Part shown: piece by piece, positions 7,183 to 16,316 of the stretch | Numbering within the stretch: position 1 is the stretch's first letter | Layout: every line of letters begins with the position of its first letter | From: Arthrobacter sp. YN | GTDB lineage: Bacteria > Actinomycetota > Actinomycetes > Actinomycetales > Micrococcaceae | NCBI RefSeq assembly: GCF_002224285.1 | Contig: NZ_CP022436.1 | Span: 248,001 to 312,000 of the forward strand | Direction: 5' to 3' | Length of the DNA stretch: 64,000 nucleotides | The notes under the pieces: generated by a model | Seen by the model: only the letters and a program-made list of their open reading frames with translations | Databases searched by the model: none | Told to the model about the DNA's origin: nothing | Made by a program: the position numbers and the translations under genes

Positions 7183-8718
7183 TTGGGAAACCCAGAAAAC
7201 CCCACGGCCAAAATCACCATCGATCCCGCGTTCGTCGTAGGCCCCGTCAGGAGGAAGACTTTCGGCGCCTTCGTTGAGCACCTCGGCCGCTGCGTCTACA
7301 CGGGCATTTTCGAGCCTGAGCACCCGAAAGCCGACGACGACGGTTTCCGCACCGATGTCCTCGACCTCACCAGGGAACTCGGCGTCTCCACGGTCAGGTA
7401 CCCGGGCGGAAACTTCGTCTCGGGGTACCGCTGGGAAGACGGAGTGGGACCCAAGGAAGACCGCCCAACAAGGCTCGACCTCGCCTGGCACTCCAGCGAT
7501 CCCAACCTGGTGGGCGTGGACGAGTTCGCAAAGTGGTCGGAGAAGGCCGGCGTTGAACCGATGATGGCGGTCAACCTGGGTACCAGGGGCCCGCAGGAAG
7601 CTCTGGACCTGTTGGAGTACTCCACCATCAAGGGTGGAACGGCCTTGTCCGAACAGCGCAAGGCGAATGGCGCCGTCGAGCCTCACAACATCACGATGTG
7701 GTGCCTCGGGAACGAGATGGACGGCTTCTGGCAGATCGGCCACAAGAAGGCGGACGAGTACGCGCGGGTTGCCGCCGAGACGGCGCGGGCGATGCGCATG
7801 GTCAACCCGGACCTGGAACTGGTGGCTTGTGGAAGTTCGGGACCAACCATGCCCACGTTCGGCGAATGGGAGCGCGTGGTCCTCAATGAGACGTACGAGT
7901 TGGTGGACCTGATCTCGGCGCACCAGTACTTTGAGGACTTCGGGGATCTGCAGGAGCACCTCTCGGCGGGACACCGGATGGAGGCGTTCATCAAGGACCT
8001 GGTCTCGCACATCGACCATGTGAGGTCGGCCAACAAGTCCGGGAAGCAGGTCAATATCTCGTTCGATGAGTGGAACGTCTGGCACATGTCCCGCGACGAG
8101 TCCAAGGTGCCCACAGGCGACGACTGGCCCGTGGCGCCAGTGCTCCTCGAGGACCGGTACACGGTTGCCGACGCCGTGGTGGTGGGAGACCTTCTCATCA
8201 CGCTGCTGCGCAACACGGACCGCGTCCACTCCGCGAGCCTGGCTCAGCTGGTCAACGTGATCGCACCCATCATGACCGAGCCGGGCGGCCGGGCCTGGAA
8301 GCAGACCACGTTCCACCCGTTTGCGCTCACTTCGCAGAATGCCTCGGGTACGGTGCTGAACCTCGCCGCCGAATCCCCGCTGCTGGAGACCGAAAAGACG
8401 TCGGGCTTCACCGCCCTGTCAGCCGTGGCGACCTTTGATGCAGAAGCCAAGGAGGCCGTGGTGTTCGCAGTAAACCGCTCGGCGACTGACGCGCTGACGT
8501 TGGATGCCGCCGTCGGGAGCCTCAACGCCGGCAAGGTCATTGAGGCCGTCACCTACTCGAACAAGGACCCGTACTGGCAGGCCACTGCCGACGATTCGAC
8601 GTCGGTCCTGCCGTCCGAGAACGTCAGTGTGAAGCTCGACGGCGGCCGCCTCACCGCCGCGCTTCCGGCCGTGAGCTGGACCATGATCCGGCTGTTGCTG
8701 GAGGACCAGGTCAACTGA
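7183..8718 (+). CDS. abfA: Alpha-L-arabinofuranosidase, GH51
   Basis: 511 aa, full length for GH51, without a signal peptide, so it should act in the cytoplasm on imported arabino-oligosaccharides. TTG start preceded by AAGGACC at 7170-7176. The (beta/alpha)8 domain shows FGAFVEHLGRCVYTGIFEP near the start, the acid/base Glu178 in CLGNEMDGFW and the nucleophile Glu296 in ISFDEWNVWH. A C-terminal beta-domain ends PAVSWTMIRLLL. It releases terminal arabinofuranose from arabinan and arabinoxylan fragments. The promoter carries a LacI-type dyad. Convergent with the next gene, separated by three bases. Confidence 0.95.
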   Translation: MGNPENPTAKITIDPAFVVGPVRRKTFGAFVEHLGRCVYTGIFEPEHPKADDDGFRTDVLDLTRELGVSTVRYPGGNFVSGYRWEDGVGPKEDRPTRLDLAWHSSDPNLVGVDEFAKWSEKAGVEPMMAVNLGTRGPQEALDLLEYSTIKGGTALSEQRKANGAVEPHNITMWCLGNEMDGFWQIGHKKADEYARVAAETARAMRMVNPDLELVACGSSGPTMPTFGEWERVVLNETYELVDLISAHQYFEDFGDLQEHLSAGHRMEAFIKDLVSHIDHVRSANKSGKQVNISFDEWNVWHMSRDESKVPTGDDWPVAPVLLEDRYTVADAVVVGDLLITLLRNTDRVHSASLAQLVNVIAPIMTEPGGRAWKQTTFHPFALTSQNASGTVLNLAAESPLLETEKTSGFTALSAVATFDAEAKEAVVFAVNRSATDALTLDAAVGSLNAGKVIEAVTYSNKDPYWQATADDSTSVLPSENVSVKLDGGRLTAALPAVSWTMIRLLLEDQVN

Positions 8719-8721
8719 AAG

Positions 8722-9096
8722 CTAGGCGATCTGCTGCGTGCCGTCGTGGAACATGGGGTACGCGGAGATCGGTGTGACCGTGGCTGACAGAGTTGGCTCC
8801 GGTGCCTGCGTTGCGGGTGCCGGGGCCGGCTGGTCAACTGTCACGATTTCCATGGACTCCATATCCAGCAGCCGCCGGCTCCCGGTATCGTCCGTCAGCC
8901 AGAAAAGGTCGGTGCCCGCTACGGTTTTCACCACGCTGCCCCGGTGATAGAGGCGGCCGTTATGCCAGGCCTCGATGTAGTCACCAGGGCTCAACGGATG
9001 CGGTTCTTCCTTGCTTCCCGGCATGCTGCCGAACGCCTGCGCGAGGCTGGCCTGCGTCTTCAGCGCCTGGAAAAGATCCCTGTTTGCAATGCTCAT
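8722..9096 (-). CDS. Hypothetical protein (124 aa)
   Basis: ATG 9096 with a GGGGAG ribosome site. No signal peptide or membrane segment. The middle (GDYIEAWHNGRLYHRGSVVK, DLFWLTDDTGSRRLLDMESM) reads like a small SH3-type beta barrel, followed by an Ala/Pro linker and a short tail. I do not recognise the family. It converges on the GH51 gene without room for a separate terminator. Confidence 0.7.
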   Translation of the reverse strand: MSIANRDLFQALKTQASLAQAFGSMPGSKEEPHPLSPGDYIEAWHNGRLYHRGSVVKTVAGTDLFWLTDDTGSRRLLDMESMEIVTVDQPAPAPATQAPEPTLSATVTPISAYPMFHDGTQQIA

Positions 9097-9273
9097 GTCT
9101 GCTCCCCTCAGCTCGCGTCGCTGTCTGATTGCCGTCAGCTGTGCGCTGATTGACTCCAGCTTTGCGCATGTATGTTGCAGGCGCGTTGCATGGAAATGAG
9201 CGGCGTGTGACGGCTACAGGAGGTCAGCGCACATGATGGGATGTACCCAAATCATCCAAGCAAAGGACCTCCA

Positions 9274-9681
9274 ATGCCCAGCGCTGTAACCCTCATTCGT
9301 TCTGAACAACTCAGCTCCGCAGCCCAGTACGCCTATGCGGCCACTGCGCCCGCGGAAGCCCGACTGATCTTCCTGGCGGGATCCTGCCCGCTGAACGAGG
9401 ACGGCACCACAGCAGGTATGGGGGACTACAAAGCCCAAGCGGAAAAGTCGGTCGAAAACATGCTGCTGGCTTTGGACGCCGCGGGAGCGGGGATAAAGGA
9501 CGTCATTTCCACCCGCGTCCTGGTTGCCTCGACCCAGCAGGCCGACCTCGTCACCGCTTGGAACGTGGTGCGTGCCGCCTTTGCCGATCATGACGTCCCG
9601 AGCACGCTCATGGGCGTCACCGTCCTCGGCTACGACCACCAGTTGGTGGAGATCGAAGCCATCGCTGCAGTCATGGACTGA
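9274..9681 (+). CDS. RidA (YjgF/YER057c/UK114) family protein
   Basis: 135 aa from ATG 9274 behind AAAGGACC. Typical RidA trimer fold: ARLIFLAGSCPLN at the start, KAQAEKSVENMLLALDAAGAG helix, DVISTRVLV strand and VEIEAIAAVMD at the end. RidA proteins hydrolyse reactive enamines and imines such as 2-aminoacrylate released by PLP enzymes. The usual catalytic Arg could be in STRVLV. It lies just upstream of a LacI regulator and a PLP-dependent D-amino-acid lyase, the kind of enzyme whose by-products RidA detoxifies. Confidence 0.9.
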   Translation: MPSAVTLIRSEQLSSAAQYAYAATAPAEARLIFLAGSCPLNEDGTTAGMGDYKAQAEKSVENMLLALDAAGAGIKDVISTRVLVASTQQADLVTAWNVVRAAFADHDVPSTLMGVTVLGYDHQLVEIEAIAAVMD

Positions 9682-9738
9682 CTCCATGCCGGTCTAATCT
9701 GCAACGATGTATGCCAACAGGACAAAAGGAGCACCTTG

Positions 9739-10743
9739 ATGGCCGTCACCATGAACGACGTCGCGCGCGTTGCCGGGGTCTCGTTGAAGACGGTTTCCAA
9801 CGTGATCAACAACTACGAGTTCATCCGGCCCACCACCAAACAGCGCGTCCTGGACGCCATCGATGAGCTGGGCTACCAAGCCAACCTGACGGCCCGCAGC
9901 CTCCGCTCGGGCAAGACCAGCATGCTCGGATTGGTCCTCGCCGACCTTTCCATCCCGTATTACGCCGAGCTGGCCTCGGACATCATGAAGGCGGCCTGGG
10001 CACGGGGCTACCGTGTCCTCGTGGAGCAGTCCGGAAATGAGCCTGAGCACGAAAAGGCGGCGCTCCAGGGCCAGTTCCGCACCCTCACTGATGGCCTCCT
10101 CTTCATTCCACTCGCCCTGGACGCTGAGCAGATCATCGCTGCCGCGGGCAAGAAGCCGTTGGTCCTGCTGGGTGAATTCGTGCAGGATCCGCGGCTGGAC
10201 ATGGTCCTCATTCAAAACCACCGAGCCGCTGCTGCGGTCACCGCCCACCTGCTGGCGGGAGGCCGCCGTCGTATAGCTGTTCTGGGCGCGCACGACGGCG
10301 ACACCACCGGCAGCAATGGCCTGCGCCTTGAGGGGTACAAGACTGCGCTCGCTGACGCTGGTGTCGCTTACGATCCCACCTTGGTGGTCGCTTGCGACTG
10401 GCGGCGCGACGGCGGTGCCGACGCCATCGCCGGCCTGCTGGACAGCGGTGTGGAGTTCGACGCCGTCTTTGGGCTCAACGATGCCCTGGCCCTGGGTGCG
10501 CTGCACGAACTTCTGGTCCGCGGCAGGAAGGTCCCCGAGGAGATCGCGGTTGCCGGTTTTGATGACATCGATGAGGCGAGGTTTGCCTCGCCGTCGCTGA
10601 CCACTCTGGCGCCGGGGCGGGCGGAAATTGCGGAGCGCGCCGTCGAACTTCTCATCGAGCGGATTGAAGCCAAGAACGCGGCGCCCACTGTCCAGCAGCC
10701 GGAAGCGAAGTTCGAATTGCGGGTCAGGCAGTCCGCGCCGTAG
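9739..10743 (+). CDS. LacI-family transcriptional regulator
   Basis: 334 aa. ATG 9739 chosen over TTG 9736 for its spacing from AAAAGGAG (9724-9731). N-terminal HTH MNDVARVAGVSLKTVSNVIN with hinge helix NLTARSLRSGKTS, then a periplasmic-binding-protein-like sensor domain (MLGLVLADLSIPYYAELASD; VFGLNDALALGALHEL; VAGFDDIDEARFASPSLTTL). It likely represses a nearby sugar or amino-acid gene set until a small ligand binds. Targets could include the GH51 gene 2.5 kb upstream, whose promoter has a LacI-type dyad, but this is only proximity. Confidence 0.93.
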   Translation: MAVTMNDVARVAGVSLKTVSNVINNYEFIRPTTKQRVLDAIDELGYQANLTARSLRSGKTSMLGLVLADLSIPYYAELASDIMKAAWARGYRVLVEQSGNEPEHEKAALQGQFRTLTDGLLFIPLALDAEQIIAAAGKKPLVLLGEFVQDPRLDMVLIQNHRAAAAVTAHLLAGGRRRIAVLGAHDGDTTGSNGLRLEGYKTALADAGVAYDPTLVVACDWRRDGGADAIAGLLDSGVEFDAVFGLNDALALGALHELLVRGRKVPEEIAVAGFDDIDEARFASPSLTTLAPGRAEIAERAVELLIERIEAKNAAPTVQQPEAKFELRVRQSAP

Positions 10744-10776
10744 GGCACCAATGCCCGGGCCGTTAGTGTTTGTGGA

Positions 10777-11877
10777 ATGAACCTGATCCCCGCTGAAGTT
10801 GTCACCCCTGCCGTCCTGATCGACGTCGATGTCCTGGACCGAAACGTCGAACGCATGGCGGCAAGCATGCTCAGCAGGGGACTCAAGCTCCGGCCGCACG
10901 TCAAGACGCACAAGACCCTGGAGATCGCGCGAAAGCAGCTGTCAGCCGGGGCCGTCGGGATCACCGTTGCCACGATCGGCGAGGCCGAAGTCTTCGCAGC
11001 GGACGGCGTGAAGGACATCTTCATCGCGTACCCACTCTGGGTTGAAGCCACGCACGCTGATCGCCTGCGGGACTTGGCGTCCACGGCCCGCATCGCCGTT
11101 GGCGTGGATTCCGCTGAAAGTGCGACGGCGATGGGTCGCCAACTCGGCGCGGACGCCGCAAGCATTGAGGTGCTGATCGAAGTGGACAGTGGTCATCACC
11201 GCAGCGGCGTTCTACCGGACGAAGTGGTGGACGTTGCCCATGCAGCGGCTGCCGCTGGGTTGTTGGTGTCCGGCGTTTTCACGTTCCCCGGCCACAGCTA
11301 CAAGCCTGGAATGCCCACGGGGGCGGCGAGCAACGAAAATGAGGCACTTGGCTTGGCCGCGACGGCGCTGACGTCGGCGGGCTTTGAGGTGACCACCATC
11401 AGCGGGGGATCTACGCCGACAGCCCTGATCTCCGGCGATTCCGCAGCCTCCGAGCTGCGCCCTGGCGTCTACGTGTTTGGCGATGCGCAGCAACTGGAGC
11501 TTGAACGGTGCACGTGGGACGACATCGCGTTGACTGTTGCAGCCACCGTCGTCAGCAGGCACGAAACGCGGGGTGGGAACGTGCGCCGGGTGGTGGTGGA
11601 CGCCGGCAGTAAGATCCTGGGCAGCGACCGCCCGGATTGGGCCACCGGATACGCACGGCTCCCCGAATACCCCGAAGCCAGGGTCACCGCATTGTCCGAG
11701 CACCACGCCACAGTTGTCTGGCCGGAATCCTCGGAACTGCCGCCTTTGGGCACTCGGCTGAGGGTCATCCCCAACCACGTGTGCCTGGCCATGAACCTCG
11801 TAGATGAAGTTACTGTGGTGCGCGATGGTGCATTGGTGGAGCAGTGGGCCGTGGCAGCCCGGGGCCGGAACAACTAG
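10777..11877 (+). CDS. D-threonine aldolase / D-serine dehydratase-like PLP enzyme
   Basis: 366 aa, fold-type III PLP enzyme with an alanine-racemase-like barrel. The PLP-lysine motif is RPHVKTHK (residues 39-46). The C-terminal beta-domain has PNHVC (His334, Cys336), the divalent-metal site of the DSD1/D-threonine-aldolase family. Such enzymes deaminate D-serine or cleave D-3-hydroxy amino acids. The motif does not tell which. It follows a RidA gene and a LacI regulator on the same strand, suggesting D-hydroxyamino-acid breakdown with RidA clearing enamine by-products. The start has no strong ribosome site, but the N-terminus matches the family. Confidence 0.88.
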   Translation: MNLIPAEVVTPAVLIDVDVLDRNVERMAASMLSRGLKLRPHVKTHKTLEIARKQLSAGAVGITVATIGEAEVFAADGVKDIFIAYPLWVEATHADRLRDLASTARIAVGVDSAESATAMGRQLGADAASIEVLIEVDSGHHRSGVLPDEVVDVAHAAAAAGLLVSGVFTFPGHSYKPGMPTGAASNENEALGLAATALTSAGFEVTTISGGSTPTALISGDSAASELRPGVYVFGDAQQLELERCTWDDIALTVAATVVSRHETRGGNVRRVVVDAGSKILGSDRPDWATGYARLPEYPEARVTALSEHHATVVWPESSELPPLGTRLRVIPNHVCLAMNLVDEVTVVRDGALVEQWAVAARGRNN

Positions 11878-11933
11878 GGCCTTGCGTCCGCTATCAAGGG
11901 ATGGACTAGGTGTCGATTTGGTACCGTCGCTGT

Positions 11934-12140
11934 ATGGCAATGAATTGGAGCGTTCCTGAGGACCTTGATCGTCGGCTGGAAAAGTTGGCAGCGGAGGAAC
12001 ACACCTCCAAGTCTGCCCTCCTGTTGCAGGGAGCAGAGATGGTTTTACAGCGGCATGCGCGGCGACGTGAGATCAGTGAAGGCCTTGATTTCGTTACGAC
12101 TCATGATGCTGGGCTGCTGATGCGCCTTGAGGATGCGTAA
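11934..12140 (+). CDS. Ribbon-helix-helix antitoxin
   Basis: 68 aa. The N-terminal ribbon-helix-helix MNWSVPEDLDRRLEKLAAEE with HTSKSALLLQGAEMVL is a CopG/Arc-type DNA-binding dimer. The C-terminal tail (ARRREISEGLDFVTTHDAG) is the part that normally neutralises a Doc toxin. The start at 11934 fits the family N-terminus better than GTG 11910. The gene overlaps the point where a doc start codon would lie. Since the toxin beside it is broken, this is an orphan antitoxin that may still repress its own promoter or protect against related toxins. Confidence 0.8.
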   Translation: MAMNWSVPEDLDRRLEKLAAEEHTSKSALLLQGAEMVLQRHARRREISEGLDFVTTHDAGLLMRLEDA

Positions 12141-12391
12141 CAGCGTACCTGGGCATTGAGGACGCGCTGCAAGTCGTTGGTCGTCGCGGCTTTCATCTTC
12201 GCGATGTCGGCTTGCTGTCTTCGGCGTTGGCCAGGCCAGCCACAACCGTCATGGGCCTCGAGGCTCATCCTGATCTGGCCCTGAAGACAGCTGCATTGGT
12301 GGATCATCCCAGCCAGCCGCCGTCAGTTCATACACGTACAATTCCCTTCATCCCGAAGCACTTGTTAGATGCGAGACTCCCTGAGCCGTGA
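12137..12391 (+). pseudogene. doc: Remnant of a Doc-type (Fic fold) toxin gene
   Basis: The frame after the antitoxin reads TAYLGIEDALQVVGRRGF, HLRDVGLLSSALARPATTVM and GLEAHPDLALKTAAL, the N-terminal half of Doc death-on-curing toxins. Two defects are visible. The codon where the start should be is GTA (12137-12139), overlapping the antitoxin stop as a coupled GTG would. After KTAAL the reading changes to unrelated sequence and stops at 12389-12391, before the family's Fic motif (H-x-x-x-D-G-N-K/R). No kinase activity can remain. The deletion endpoint is near 12296. Confidence 0.8.
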
Positions 12392-12599
12392 CGGCGCCTG
12401 AGTCGAGTTGCGCTAAGGCCCACCCTTAGCCGCTCCAGTTTTCCGCAACCCCTCTTCGTGTCGCCGGCGCTAGGATAGCCGTGCTCGTTACGCGCGACGG
12501 CATACGAAGCGAGGCCACAAGAGCCGCAGCGTCTCTCCATCCCCACGTTCTGCAGGGCTCTTCGGCCCTAGAGGCCCTGTTCAGCGTAGCTCCTTGGCT

Positions 12600-15500
12600 T
12601 CAACTTGCGGCCCAATTCTCACTGGCCGCAATCTCACCAAGCGCCCGAGGCGTGGGTGTGGCGCGACTCAACTGTGACACCGCCGAGTAGATGAACTTTG
12701 CGGGAAACTGCAGCGGCGTCTCCAGGATTTTCCGCGCGGTAGTGTCCGAAAGGTTCTCCCACGACAGTTGCTCATGGTGGTAATTCCATTGCCAAGGAAG
12801 CTCCCCGTCTTCGACCCAGCCAAGATGCTCAAAGTCGGCTACGATAGACCGCCATTGAGACTTGCTTGGTGCAAGGCCAACCGGCTTGAGTATCCACTCA
12901 ATAATCATTGAATGAGTCCATCGAGGAACGGATACTGTTCCCTTTCGAACCATATCCAGGATGCGCTGTTGAGCGAACACGTCACCTCTGATACCGAAGA
13001 TATAAAGGCTTCTGAAGAGACCTTCCGTAGTTAATGCTGACCATTGTTTCTTAAGAGTCCTAAGAGGGCGTGATCGAGGGTTGCTCACGACTGCCCGAGA
13101 GACTAGGTAGAACTGCGATTCTGTCATCTCGTGAAAGGCGGACTGAACATCGTCCATTAGGTCCAGCATCGGTTCTCCTGCCCATACACTCATGTGAAGA
13201 GCCCAGGATTTACGCTCAAGTTCGGTTCCTGCGGCGGCAAATTGTCTCCTCCAGAAATCGGTTCCGTTTGGACGCATCCGAGCAAATCGGACCCGTCGCG
13301 TCAGGGGATGAGACTCGTCGAAGAGTTCACTAGAACCGCCCCCCCTTTGCGTCGAAGACCTGATTCCAGCTGCAATGTTGGCAAGCATATGAGCCGCGAA
13401 TGATTCTGGCTGGCCTTCCATTGCAAGTAGGTCCACTGCCTCTTGCCATGGGCCAAGTTCGTTAGCCAACGAAGGATTCTCCGTCAGTACTGATTCCAGT
13501 GCCTCTAACTTGGCTGCCAATTCTGGCAGCATACGAGCGGACGAAGTCGGCTTCAGGTCCTCTCGGAGGGAGCTGTGATAATCGCTCCGCAGCATATTAT
13601 TCAGATATGCCGGGTTGAGGAGGGCGGCTAAACGCGTCCATTCACCACCGTGACCGGCAAATATGACGTTCCCATTCAAAGCTTCCCCGAGTGCCGATAG
13701 CTGGGCAGCCGGGGCAGCGAGCACCACCGGGCAGCCAGTTGCTACTAACTTCAGGTCAAGATCATCTGCTTCTCGCCAGACGTCTCGTAGGCCATCTATC
13801 TCGTCCATTGATAATTTATCCAGGACACCCAACGCTCTAGCCATTATCAGGTGGGCATTTAGGGTCTCCGGAGTTACGGCACGGGATTGCTCCAGCCACA
13901 TTTCTAGCAATTCGTGCTCGGGGATATGCCTGCGGACTACTCCTGCGACTCCGAGCCCCGGCACTTGGCCTAGACACTTGTAGGCAAAGTCCCCCACAGT
14001 CCTTCCGCCACAGTCATGGGGAAGATTAAGGGAGAAGTCAGCGTACCTCGCCTGAGAACCAACGGATCCGGCGCGAATTGTGAGCTCATCCACCGCAGCC
14101 TTGGCCACTTTACGGGTCCAACTTGGTTGCTGATGGAAGACCCAGTCGCTAAGTAGATTCACACTCAGCTGGCGGTCATAGAGCGGTGTGGTCGAGCGCA
14201 CCCTTTCCAAACGCTCAATCAGCTCAGTAGCTAAGCCAGGGATCTCCCCGACAGAGTAGAAGCCGGCGAAGAATCGCAAAACGTTCTGCCAGTAGGGATT
14301 CTCCATGAGGGCCGACAAAATCTCCGGTTTAGTTCCTGATTCTGGGCGTCCTGGAGGGCTGTAAGGGGCCGTGTGATATAGATGATGAGCCGCGAAATAT
14401 TCACGAAGGGGCTGTACTTCGAATTCGAAGGTGCCCTCAACTCGACTTACTATCGCAACAATTCTCTGGACAATGCCTTGGAAGAGTTCCTCCACGGTGT
14501 CTGTTGGATGGTCACGGCGTGTCAGCCAGTCCTTGATGAGCGTCTGCAATTCGTCTGCCGTAAGACGTCCGTCACCACGTGAAAGTTCCGCATTCGAATG
14601 CATCTTCCATGCTAGATAACCATGAAGATCAATAAGGAGTTGCCGATTGTCTCTCACTACCCTCGTCTTCTCTGCCTCACGGTTGAAAAAGACTTCTATG
14701 TAGCTCTCATACAGGGCCGTCCGCTGATCAGGCAGCGACTGACCTCTTACGTGGATGAGCGACAACAAGATGGTGAGTTGCATGGGGTTTCGCGCCAGGT
14801 CACTGAGGTGCGGCGATTTAATCTTCTCAGCCAGGATTCCAGTCACCTCCTGTTGTTCTTGGGCGGTGAGATTTCGTGCGGATCCCCAGCGCCCAGCATA
14901 TTCCAAGGCAAGCTTATTAGTTATGGATGAAAGTGCGACGTTCGTCCATGTGGCTCGGCTGAACGTTGGGGAGTCTGGCATTGCGCTTGGTCTTGAGGTA
15001 ACAATTGCCTGCACCGATAGTGCGCCGTCCGACAAGCGTACAAGGCCTTTATCAATTTCTTTAACGACCATGGCACGTTGATCCGGTGTGGCAATTTCAT
15101 CGAAACCGTCCAACACTATGACGATTGGGGTAGTCGCTGCCAATTCATGAAGATCACTAACAGAGAACTCCTGTCCACCCGACAGAAAGCGGACCTCCGC
15201 CGACATAAATGCTTCGAGCGACGTCGACAACCCATGCTCGACTTCAGATGATGCCTTACGCGGATCTAACCCATCAATCCAAGACGCAAGATCTCGCAGG
15301 TCAATCCTGAAAGGAATTCTGGTCGGAGTAAGACGATGTGTCGCAGGAATTCGAAGGAGATCATCCTCTTTTGCAAGAAAATGCATTCGGTGGACTTGGC
15401 AGAGATACTGAGCCAGTGTTGACTTACCTTGGCCAGGAGCGCCCTCAACTAGGACACGGGGAAAGCGCTCCGATGTCGTGGGATGTAGAAGGAAGCTCCC

Positions 15501-16316
15501 TGCGGGAAGCGCTGGAACGCCGAAGTAGCCTATATCGCCATGATCAGCCCATGCCTGGATGCTCCAGTGAGCACGCTCGTCGTCCGCATCATCCGTGTCT
15601 CGAAGAATTTCGAAAAGCATCTTTGAAACCGCCCCGCGGGCAGCTTTCGGCATTTCGAGTTGGGGTGGGAGGTCGCCGGGAACATCGATAAATAGATTCA
15701 AGAGGTCGCTCGCCTGCAAATCGGCTTGCTTAAACTTCACGAAGGCATCGATTTCATACTGGGAACGGATGTAGTCTCCCACCGCCTTTGATCGACGCCT
15801 ATTACCCTCTCCGAATCCCGTCTCAAAGAGGCGGCGAACTACATCTGGCGTCGCCAAGATTTCTGAGTAAAACCACTTAAGATCATAATTTCCCGAAAGG
15901 CGAGCATCGAGGTCATCTCGCCACAGAACCTGAACGGGTATATCAAAGTTCTCATGGAGGAGAGTATTGACTCTATCCAAAAGACCAACATCAGCTTTTC
16001 CGGTAGCGGAAATATTGGTTATGAGGCGGTACTCTTCTGCTCCTCGCGCTATGAGCCTATCAATATTGTCTTTCTCATCAAGAATGGCTTTCTTGAGCCA
16101 TGAAAAATGATCCTCTTTTGCGTTAATTTGGCGTTTGAATTTAACCTGAATGACGATAGAGTTCTGGCCACTTTTACCGGGCGCAGTACCGTCTCGTCCG
16201 CCGTCGGCCTGACCCACGGGGAACACTTGATAACCCGGATACTCCTTCACCAGCAGTGCAGAGCAGAATGCTTGGAATCGATCCGGCGTGAACCGCTCGT
16301 AGATGTAGTCCCCCAT
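12600..16316 (-). CDS. Nuclease-NACHT STAND ATPase, predicted antiphage defence protein
   Basis: 1238 aa from ATG 16316. Residues 1-150 form a Mrr-like PD-(D/E)XK nuclease domain: GQADGGRD (35-42) followed by IVIQVKFK with Q57-x-K59. A NACHT ATPase follows, with Walker A EGAPGQGKST (291-300) and Walker B IVLDGFDEIATPDQR (D403, D406, E407). The remaining 650 or so residues are helical, without obvious short repeats, and are the likely sensor. This matches the layout of bacterial NACHT and Avs defence proteins, in which phage recognition triggers oligomerisation and activates the N-terminal effector. Codon choice is visibly more A/T-rich than in neighbouring genes, a sign of transfer. Neighbours are toxin-antitoxin debris and a HerA remnant. 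The trigger is unknown. Confidence 0.88.
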   Translation of the reverse strand: MGDYIYERFTPDRFQAFCSALLVKEYPGYQVFPVGQADGGRDGTAPGKSGQNSIVIQVKFKRQINAKEDHFSWLKKAILDEKDNIDRLIARGAEEYRLITNISATGKADVGLLDRVNTLLHENFDIPVQVLWRDDLDARLSGNYDLKWFYSEILATPDVVRRLFETGFGEGNRRRSKAVGDYIRSQYEIDAFVKFKQADLQASDLLNLFIDVPGDLPPQLEMPKAARGAVSKMLFEILRDTDDADDERAHWSIQAWADHGDIGYFGVPALPAGSFLLHPTTSERFPRVLVEGAPGQGKSTLAQYLCQVHRMHFLAKEDDLLRIPATHRLTPTRIPFRIDLRDLASWIDGLDPRKASSEVEHGLSTSLEAFMSAEVRFLSGGQEFSVSDLHELAATTPIVIVLDGFDEIATPDQRAMVVKEIDKGLVRLSDGALSVQAIVTSRPSAMPDSPTFSRATWTNVALSSITNKLALEYAGRWGSARNLTAQEQQEVTGILAEKIKSPHLSDLARNPMQLTILLSLIHVRGQSLPDQRTALYESYIEVFFNREAEKTRVVRDNRQLLIDLHGYLAWKMHSNAELSRGDGRLTADELQTLIKDWLTRRDHPTDTVEELFQGIVQRIVAIVSRVEGTFEFEVQPLREYFAAHHLYHTAPYSPPGRPESGTKPEILSALMENPYWQNVLRFFAGFYSVGEIPGLATELIERLERVRSTTPLYDRQLSVNLLSDWVFHQQPSWTRKVAKAAVDELTIRAGSVGSQARYADFSLNLPHDCGGRTVGDFAYKCLGQVPGLGVAGVVRRHIPEHELLEMWLEQSRAVTPETLNAHLIMARALGVLDKLSMDEIDGLRDVWREADDLDLKLVATGCPVVLAAPAAQLSALGEALNGNVIFAGHGGEWTRLAALLNPAYLNNMLRSDYHSSLREDLKPTSSARMLPELAAKLEALESVLTENPSLANELGPWQEAVDLLAMEGQPESFAAHMLANIAAGIRSSTQRGGGSSELFDESHPLTRRVRFARMRPNGTDFWRRQFAAAGTELERKSWALHMSVWAGEPMLDLMDDVQSAFHEMTESQFYLVSRAVVSNPRSRPLRTLKKQWSALTTEGLFRSLYIFGIRGDVFAQQRILDMVRKGTVSVPRWTHSMIIEWILKPVGLAPSKSQWRSIVADFEHLGWVEDGELPWQWNYHHEQLSWENLSDTTARKILETPLQFPAKFIYSAVSQLSRATPTPRALGEIAASENWAAS

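Noticed and set aside
7048..8316. N-terminal 423-residue extension of the leftward methyltransferase frame
   Set aside because: It is the antisense of the GH51 gene; the conserved methyltransferase starts at 7047.
9694..10911. A 405-codon leftward frame opposite the LacI gene
   Set aside because: Antisense shadow; the LacI protein on the plus strand is full length and conserved.
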